From assembly GCA_030039575.1 (NCBI GenBank), contig JASHVH010000194.1, positions 1 to 9,858 on the forward strand: a stretch of DNA of 9,858 bases. Direction: 5' to 3'. Position 1 is the first letter of the stretch, and every line of letters starts with the position of its first letter. This document shows positions 5,992 to 9,858 of this stretch, piece after piece. The translations under genes were made by a program, and so were the position numbers. Under the pieces are notes generated by a model. It saw only the letters and a list, made by a program, of their open reading frames with translations. It was not told the origin of the DNA and searched no databases. The stretch is from Acidimicrobiales bacterium (GTDB taxonomy: Bacteria > Actinomycetota > Acidimicrobiia > Acidimicrobiales > Palsa-688).

Positions 5992-6049
5992 GATGTCACC
6001 TTCCTGACTGTTGTGATGTCATTGTGACATCATAGTGAGGTCGATGTCA
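5991..6049. promoter_or_regulatory. Octamer array with perfect palindrome (operator) between divergent genes
   Basis: TGATGTCA occurs at 5991-5998 and 6014-6021, its complement TGACATCA at 6025-6032, and CGATGTCA (7 of 8) at 6042-6049. The middle two form a perfect inverted repeat with an 8-base arm and a TTG spacer. The first copy overlaps the ATG of the 78-residue gene. The minus strand also carries TTGACA (6050-6045), TATGAT (6034-6029) and, 18 bases after TTGACA, CACAAT (6026-6021), so the palindrome covers the probable promoter. Divergent transcription of the MmcQ/YjbR gene would be affected as well. The HicB-like RHH protein is the obvious candidate ligand; this is inferred. Confidence 0.72.
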
Positions 6050-6082
6050 AGTCTCGCCGACAGCACGGTCCATCGCTCACGC

Positions 6083-6089
6083 GGAGAGG
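6083..6089 (+). promoter_or_regulatory. Ribosome-binding site for the MmcQ/YjbR gene
   Basis: GGAGAGG lies 6 bases before GTG 6096. No comparable site precedes the in-frame ATG at 6117, so the GTG is preferred even though family members usually begin near the later residue. Confidence 0.6.
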
Positions 6090-6095
6090 CCACCG

Positions 6096-6467
6096 GTGCA
6101 GCGCTACCGTGCTGACATGACGCGGTCGGAGCTGCTCACTTATTGCCTGTCCAAAGCGGGCGCCTGGCTCGACGAGCCCTGGCCAGACGCCGAGGTCGTC
6201 AAGGTGGCCGAAAAGATCTTCGTCTTCCTGGCGGCGTCAGACGCGGCTGTCCCTGCCATGGTGGTCAAGTGCGGCAAAGACGCAGAACAAGCGCGAGAGC
6301 TGCGCGACCAGTACCCGGGGACGGTAACGGCGGCGGCCTATGTGGGCCACCGAGGATGGAACTCGGTCCGCCTCGACGGCACCGTACCGGACGACGAACT
6401 CCAGGAGTTGGTCGACGTTTCCTACGAAATAGTCCGGGGCGGGCTGCCGAAGAGCCGACGACCTTAG
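6096..6467 (+). CDS. MmcQ/YjbR family protein
   Basis: The 123-residue protein fits the MmcQ/YjbR (DUF419) family, which has a double-wing, CyaY-like DNA-binding fold and usually about 115-120 residues. Characteristic segments are SELLTYCLSKAGAWLDEPW (about 11-29), KVAEKIFVFL (36-45), VVKCG (about 56-60), then YVGHRGWNSVRLDG and the C-terminal ELVDVSYEIV. Its cellular role is not established; members are presumed to bind nucleic acid and are often stand-alone small genes. The GTG start is chosen from the ribosome-binding site; ATG 6117 (seven residues shorter) matches the usual family start better and cannot be excluded. It is divergent from the 78-residue/RHH/DUF4097 operon across the octamer array and is followed after 38 bases by the lipid kinase gene, so those two may be co-transcribed. 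Confidence 0.87.
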   Translation: MQRYRADMTRSELLTYCLSKAGAWLDEPWPDAEVVKVAEKIFVFLAASDAAVPAMVVKCGKDAEQARELRDQYPGTVTAAAYVGHRGWNSVRLDGTVPDDELQELVDVSYEIVRGGLPKSRRP

Positions 6468-6505
6468 GCGGCGCGCTTCAAGTTGCCCCATCATCTGCCC
6501 ATGAA

Positions 6506-7924
6506 ATGACTGGGACTTCAGCCGTTCGCCACAACGAGACGCCCGTGCCGCCTTTGCGGTCGCGGTTCGCCGCCGGCGCGTCTTTGATGGTCGCTCTAGC
6601 CACTTTGGCTCTTTTAGCCGTTTTCACGGCGGAAAACCTCCTGTACGTCTTGGCTTCGCTGGTCTGCGGCCTTCTGGCGATTTCAACGTTGTGGGTCGCT
6701 GCCACCGACCACCGGTGGAGGTGGTGGGCGGCGCCGGCGGGCGCCATCTTCCTGGCCGGCGCGATAGCCAGCCTGGTCGCAACAGGCAGCAGCGCCCTAG
6801 CCATAGTGGTAGTCCTCGTCGGGACGCTGAGTGCGTCGGCGCTGGCGACGTTGGCGCTGCGCTGGGAGGTCCACCGGGTAGTAGCCAGAAGGTGGCGGCC
6901 GGTGCCCCCGACGCAGCGCGGCGTCCTTTTGGTGAACCCGAAGTCGGGAGACGGAAAGGCGGCACGGCTGCGTTTGGCGGACGAAGCCCATCGCCTTGGT
7001 ATCGAGACCATCATCCTCGAGAAAGGGGATGATCTTCGGTCACTGGCAGAAAAGGCGGTCGAAAAGGGGGCCGACGCATTGGGCATGGCCGGAGGCGACG
7101 GTTCGCAAGCCGTCGTCGCGGCAGTGGCCGCCGACCGGGGAGTACCTTTTGTCTGCGTCCCCACGGGCACGCGCAATCACCTGGCCCTTGACCTGGGGAT
7201 CGACCGGGACCACCCTTTGCGCGCACTGAAGGCTTTCGGGCCGGCGCGTGAAGCCTCCATCGACCTGGCGGAGGTCAACGGCGAGGTTTTCGTCAACAAT
7301 GTGTCGCTTGGTGTTTACGCCAGCATCGTGGCCTCCGACCAGTACCGCGAGGCCAAAGGCCGAACAGTGGCCGAGCTCCTGCCGAGCATGTTCGGCCCTG
7401 GGGCGCCGGCGTTCGGCCTCGCCATCAGCGGTCCGGACGGCCCCGTCCCCGACGCTTGCGTCATCGAAGTGTCGAACAATGTGTACCGGCTTTCCAGCGT
7501 GGCCGGTTTCGGGTCACGCCCCCGGCTGGACGCAGCGGCCCTGGGGGTGACCACGCTGTCGGTCCACGGTGCACGCGACGTCGACCGCCTGGTGGCTCTC
7601 GAGGTTGCTGGGCACCCCGAGCGCTTCGAGGGTTGGCGCCAGTGGACGTCCCGAGAACTGGTCGTCGAAGGGCTGCCGGCGCTGGCGGCTGCGGTAGACG
7701 GCGAAGCCCGGACTTGGGACCCACCACTTCACTTTCGTTCCCGGCCGGGGGTGCTCCGGGCGCGCATAGCGCCGGGCGAGCCTGGGGCATCGCCGGCGCT
7801 CCTCCACCCGCCCGTGTCCGCCAAAACCTTTGTTGGCCTGGTGCACGTTATGTTCGGTAAGCCGAGCGGCGTCTTGCTCGACCAGGCGCAGGTACGACGC
7901 CCGGGTTTAATGGAAATTGGTTGA
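6506..7924 (+). CDS. Membrane-anchored diacylglycerol/lipid kinase family protein
   Basis: A 472-residue protein. Residues 25-120 contain about four hydrophobic helices (roughly 25-43, 45-65, 75-92, 95-118). The diacylglycerol-kinase catalytic domain follows: VNPKSGDGKA (143-152), the nucleotide-binding GGDGS (196-200), PTGTRNHLALDLG (219-231), and a second lobe with VNNVSLGVYA (263-272) and VDGE (397-400). The family phosphorylates diacylglycerol or related lipids with ATP at the membrane. YegS/DgkB-type bacterial members are about 300 residues and soluble or peripheral, so the N-terminal membrane block is an addition. The frame is open far upstream into the MmcQ/YjbR gene, but that part is a shadow. 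ATG 6506 is the first sensible start after that gene's stop; GTG 6545 is an alternative and neither has a strong ribosome-binding site. The lipid substrate is unknown. Confidence 0.88.
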   Translation: MTGTSAVRHNETPVPPLRSRFAAGASLMVALATLALLAVFTAENLLYVLASLVCGLLAISTLWVAATDHRWRWWAAPAGAIFLAGAIASLVATGSSALAIVVVLVGTLSASALATLALRWEVHRVVARRWRPVPPTQRGVLLVNPKSGDGKAARLRLADEAHRLGIETIILEKGDDLRSLAEKAVEKGADALGMAGGDGSQAVVAAVAADRGVPFVCVPTGTRNHLALDLGIDRDHPLRALKAFGPAREASIDLAEVNGEVFVNNVSLGVYASIVASDQYREAKGRTVAELLPSMFGPGAPAFGLAISGPDGPVPDACVIEVSNNVYRLSSVAGFGSRPRLDAAALGVTTLSVHGARDVDRLVALEVAGHPERFEGWRQWTSRELVVEGLPALAAAVDGEARTWDPPLHFRSRPGVLRARIAPGEPGASPALLHPPVSAKTFVGLVHVMFGKPSGVLLDQAQVRRPGLMEIG

Positions 7925-7949
7925 CACAGGACAGGGCCTCCTCTTAGCT
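7921..7949 (+). promoter_or_regulatory. Possible promoter of the MFS exporter gene
   Basis: A perfect -35-type TTGACA (7921-7926) overlaps the lipid kinase stop codon. Exactly 17 bases later is TTAGCT (7944-7949), a weak -10. This leaves a leader of roughly 70 bases before ATG 8028. Confidence 0.4.
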
Positions 7950-7976
7950 CATGGGGAGGTGGCCCCAGGACTGTGT
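7924..7976 (+). promoter_or_regulatory. Large imperfect dyad before the MFS exporter (operator, attenuator or terminator)
   Basis: Paired arms are ACACAG/CTGTGT (7924-7929 with 7971-7976), GGGCC/GGCCC (7934-7938 with 7961-7965) and CCTC/GAGG (7940-7943 with 7956-7959). They are separated by a small internal loop and a T-T mismatch, with an apical loop around 7944-7955. No T-run follows, so it is a poor intrinsic terminator. It overlaps the candidate -10 and could be an operator or a leader RNA structure. Confidence 0.5.
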
Positions 7977-8027
7977 GGGTGCCGACCCAGACGGATCTGA
8001 CTACAGAGCTGAGGAAAGGAAAGGCAG

Positions 8028-9599
8028 ATGAGCCCGCCCCGGACCGCCCGCAGTAGCCCCCGAAACCTGGTCCTCGCGGCGATGATCTTTGCGGTCGCGA
8101 TGACGTTCATCGACCAGACGATCGTCTCCATTGCCGTGCCCGAGATCCAGAAGGAACTCGGCCTGACCAGCACCGGCGTGCAGTGGGCAGTCAATGCCTA
8201 CCTGTTGGCGCTGGCCGCGCTCTTCGCGTTCGGAGGTCGCTTGGCGGACACCGCCGGGCACACGAAGATGGTGGTGATAGGCGTTATCGTCTTCGCCGCG
8301 GCGTCGGCAATGTGCGGCCTGACGCCTAAAGGGAGCGCGGCCGAGGCATGGATCGTGGTCTTTCGTGCCATCCAGGGCGCCGGCGGTGCCCTTATGTTCC
8401 CGGCCGCGCTGGCCATTGTCGTACAGACATTCGATATTCGTGAGCGAGGGAAGGCACTGGCCATATTCTTCGGCCTGGCCGGAGGGCTTACGGCGGTCGG
8501 CCCCGTCCTCGGGGGTTACCTGACAGAGTGGACGTGGCGGGCCATCTTCTGGGTGAACATCCCGGTAGCGCTAATTGCCCTCGCACTAATCGCCATCTCG
8601 AGGCCGGTCACCGACCACCGCCCTGCTCCCGTCGACTATAGGGGACTGGTCCTCATCGCCGGCGGTGTCGGCCTGAGTGTTTTCGGCTTCCAGCAGTCGG
8701 CCTTCTGGGGATGGGGAGACCCCCTCATCGGTCTGTCGATCGCCGTCGGCGTGGTGCTGTTAGTGACCTTCTACTTTGTCGAGTACCGGACGGAGGCGCC
8801 CTTGATGCAGGTGCGTATCTTCCGCGTGCGGCCCTTCCTGGTGGAGAACCTCGTGCTCGGTATAACGATGCTGACCTTTATCCCGCTGTTCTTCTTTTCC
8901 AGCGAGTACGCCCAGATCGCGCTGGGCAAGACTGCACAGCAGGCCGGTCTCTACTTGCTTTACTTCTTCGTCGGTTTCGTGGTCGCGTCGCAAATGGGAG
9001 GCCGGATACTCGACCGGCGAGGCGCCAAGTTCCCGGTGGTGGCCGGTTGCGCTGTGGCCGCCGTCGGTTATGGGCTCTGGGCGAGCAAAATGACTGGGCT
9101 CAATTTTTCGAACCAGGTCGCGTACGTGATAATCGCGGGCTTCGGCATGGGTTTTATGCTCACGCCGGCCAGCACTGACGCCGTCAACCGGGCGTCCCGG
9201 CTGTCATATGGGGAAGCCACCGGCATCACTCAGACAGTACGGAACTTCGCTGCCAGCCTGGGGCTTGCCATCCTGGGGACGGTCTTGGTGGACGGGCTGC
9301 GTTCCCGGGTCACCTCCTCGCTCACCGCCCAGGGCGTTCCTCCTGACCGGGCCGCCAGCGAAGCATCGAAGATCGCCCAAACTCAGGGGAGCCACGTGGG
9401 CACCATCCCCCACTTCGTCCGCCTCGACTTTGCTTATGCAACCCGCACCGTGTTTTTCGTCATGGCCGGGATCATGGCCGTGGCCGCCATCGTGGCCAGG
9501 ATCGGCCTGCAGCGTGGCGTCCAGCAAGAACAGGTGACTAGGGAAGATTACGCCGGCCAAGAGCCCGACTTGGGGCCCACCCTGTCAGCCGAACGCTAA
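8028..9599 (+). CDS. MFS exporter, DHA2 (EmrB/QacA) family
   Basis: A 523-residue protein with about 14 hydrophobic helices, the DHA2 family's usual size and topology: inner-membrane drug/proton antiporters. Visible signatures are the helix-1 segment FIDQTIVSIAVPEI with D30 (motif D1), motif A GGRLADTAGHTK (69-80) in the 2-3 loop, motif B RAIQGAGGA (113-121) with R113, and motif C GLAGGLTAVGPVLGGYL (149-165) followed by WRAIFWVNIP, typical of antiporters. The long loop at 425-465 (VTSSLTAQGVPPD) before the last helix is normal for the family. The ATG is preceded by GAGGAAAGGAAAGG (8011-8024). It lies 103 bases after the lipid kinase stop, with its own promoter-like element. Substrate is not predictable, and no adjacent TetR/MarR regulator is visible within the window. 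Confidence 0.93.
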   Translation: MSPPRTARSSPRNLVLAAMIFAVAMTFIDQTIVSIAVPEIQKELGLTSTGVQWAVNAYLLALAALFAFGGRLADTAGHTKMVVIGVIVFAAASAMCGLTPKGSAAEAWIVVFRAIQGAGGALMFPAALAIVVQTFDIRERGKALAIFFGLAGGLTAVGPVLGGYLTEWTWRAIFWVNIPVALIALALIAISRPVTDHRPAPVDYRGLVLIAGGVGLSVFGFQQSAFWGWGDPLIGLSIAVGVVLLVTFYFVEYRTEAPLMQVRIFRVRPFLVENLVLGITMLTFIPLFFFSSEYAQIALGKTAQQAGLYLLYFFVGFVVASQMGGRILDRRGAKFPVVAGCAVAAVGYGLWASKMTGLNFSNQVAYVIIAGFGMGFMLTPASTDAVNRASRLSYGEATGITQTVRNFAASLGLAILGTVLVDGLRSRVTSSLTAQGVPPDRAASEASKIAQTQGSHVGTIPHFVRLDFAYATRTVFFVMAGIMAVAAIVARIGLQRGVQQEQVTREDYAGQEPDLGPTLSAER

Positions 9600-9607
9600 C
9601 CGGCCTC

Positions 9608-9621
9608 CGCCCGAGAGGGCG
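9608..9621 (+). terminator. GNRA-capped hairpin after the MFS gene
   Basis: A perfect stem CGCCC/GGGCG closed by the tetraloop GAGA, 8 bases after the TAA stop. It is followed by the self-complementary CTCCGGAG (9622-9629). No T-run follows, so it may act as a 3'-end stabiliser or a weak terminator. Confidence 0.4.
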
Positions 9622-9642
9622 CTCCGGAGATTCGCCCGAGAA

Positions 9643-9673
9643 GTGGGGCCGAGCCGCGAAGGCCGCTCCCCAC
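9643..9673 (-). terminator. Candidate terminator shared by convergent MFS and cupin genes
   Basis: GTGGG/CCCAC arms (9643-9647 with 9669-9673) with an inner GAGC/GCTC pair across a 3-base bulge. On the minus strand the hairpin is followed by TTCTC, which fits ending the cupin transcript somewhat better than the plus-strand one. Confidence 0.4.
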
Positions 9674-9676
9674 TCG

Positions 9677-9690
9677 CCCAATTGATTGGG
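9677..9690. terminator. Small hairpin next to the cupin stop codon
   Basis: CCCAA/TTGGG with loop TTGA, 8 bases beyond the cupin stop. On the plus strand GCTTTC follows. It may add to termination in the 99-base convergent gap (9600-9698), which holds no gene. Confidence 0.3.
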
Positions 9691-9698
9691 GCTTTCGG

Positions 9699-9858
9699 CT
9701 AGACCACGGTCCTTTTGGCTGTGAGCGGGCTCGGCGTGTCCCCCGTATTTACCGTGGCGCTCGGTTCGAACAAGAGCAACGTCGTCTCGATGTCGGCGCA
9801 GGGCTGGTGAGCAACGCCGCGCCGGACGACGTAAGTGTCGCCTGGGCTGAGCCGTACC
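9699..9858 (-). CDS. Cupin-domain protein, C-terminal part (start lies beyond right edge)
   Basis: The minus strand is open from the window edge to TAG at 9701-9699, giving 52 residues in frame from position 9857. The sequence includes VRLSPGDTYVVRRGVAHQP, then ETTLLLFEPSATVNTGD. This is the second conserved cupin motif (G-(D/E)-x(2)-V-x(3)-G-x-x-H), followed by the LL-EP-x-x-TVNTGD tail of small single-domain cupins of about 110-120 residues. The histidine in GVAHQP would be a metal ligand; the first cupin motif lies outside the window. Small cupins of this type bind metal and have very varied roles, so no function is assigned. It converges on the MFS exporter gene. The family call rests on a short fragment. 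Confidence 0.75.
   Translation of the reverse strand, partial: VRLSPGDTYVVRRGVAHQPCADIETTLLLFEPSATVNTGDTPSPLTAKRTVV

Noticed and set aside
6143..6505. N-terminal extension of the lipid kinase frame
   Set aside because: It overlaps the MmcQ/YjbR gene in another frame, and its translation is Arg/Gly-rich with no recognisable domain. The kinase start is placed at 6506.
6501..6509. Two-codon frame ATG AAA TGA overlapping the kinase start
   Set aside because: Too short to judge and easily produced by chance; no ribosome-binding site precedes it.

Overview
The window looks like chromosomal DNA of a high-GC bacterium, most likely an actinomycete (Actinomycetota). The evidence is strong G+C bias by eye, frequent GTG and TTG start codons, and a HicB-like ribbon-helix-helix gene next to a DUF4097 gene, a pairing I know mainly from Streptomyces and relatives. 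The lineage within the phylum cannot be told from this window. No rRNA, tRNA, insertion sequence, CRISPR array or phage gene was seen.

Left part (1-3310, minus strand): a compact four-gene operon read right to left. It runs Gfo/Idh/MocA oxidoreductase, ThuA-like protein, enolase-superfamily sugar-acid dehydratase, then the N-terminus of an acetoacetyl-CoA-synthetase-like ligase that runs off the left edge. Gaps are 38, 7 and 8 bases, and ribosome-binding sites sit on or beside the preceding stop codons. The first three families point to uptake-linked oxidation and dehydration of an uncommon sugar or sugar acid. The ligase would activate a short acid product. This pathway is inferred.

Middle: a 227-base divergent spacer with a perfect 13-base palindrome separates this operon from a plus-strand endonuclease V-like gene (3538-4272) whose first catalytic aspartate appears to be lost. 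That gene converges on a minus-strand operon (5991-4351). The operon encodes an unknown basic 78-residue protein, a HicB-like ribbon-helix-helix protein started at TTG, and a DUF4097 beta-solenoid protein with an 18-residue repeat. In front of it lie four copies of an octamer (TGATGTCA or its complement) within 59 bases, two of them forming a perfect palindrome. The divergent gene here encodes a MmcQ/YjbR-family protein.

Right part (6096-9599, plus strand): the MmcQ/YjbR gene, a membrane-anchored diacylglycerol/lipid kinase (start corrected to 6506) and a 14-helix DHA2-type MFS exporter. The exporter is preceded by a -35-like TTGACA and a large imperfect dyad. It converges on the 3' end of a minus-strand cupin gene (9858-9699), which lies beyond the usual ORF-length cutoffs. 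The 99-base gap between them holds three hairpins.

The strongest candidate for an under-described system is the 78-aa / HicB-like RHH / DUF4097 operon with its octamer array.
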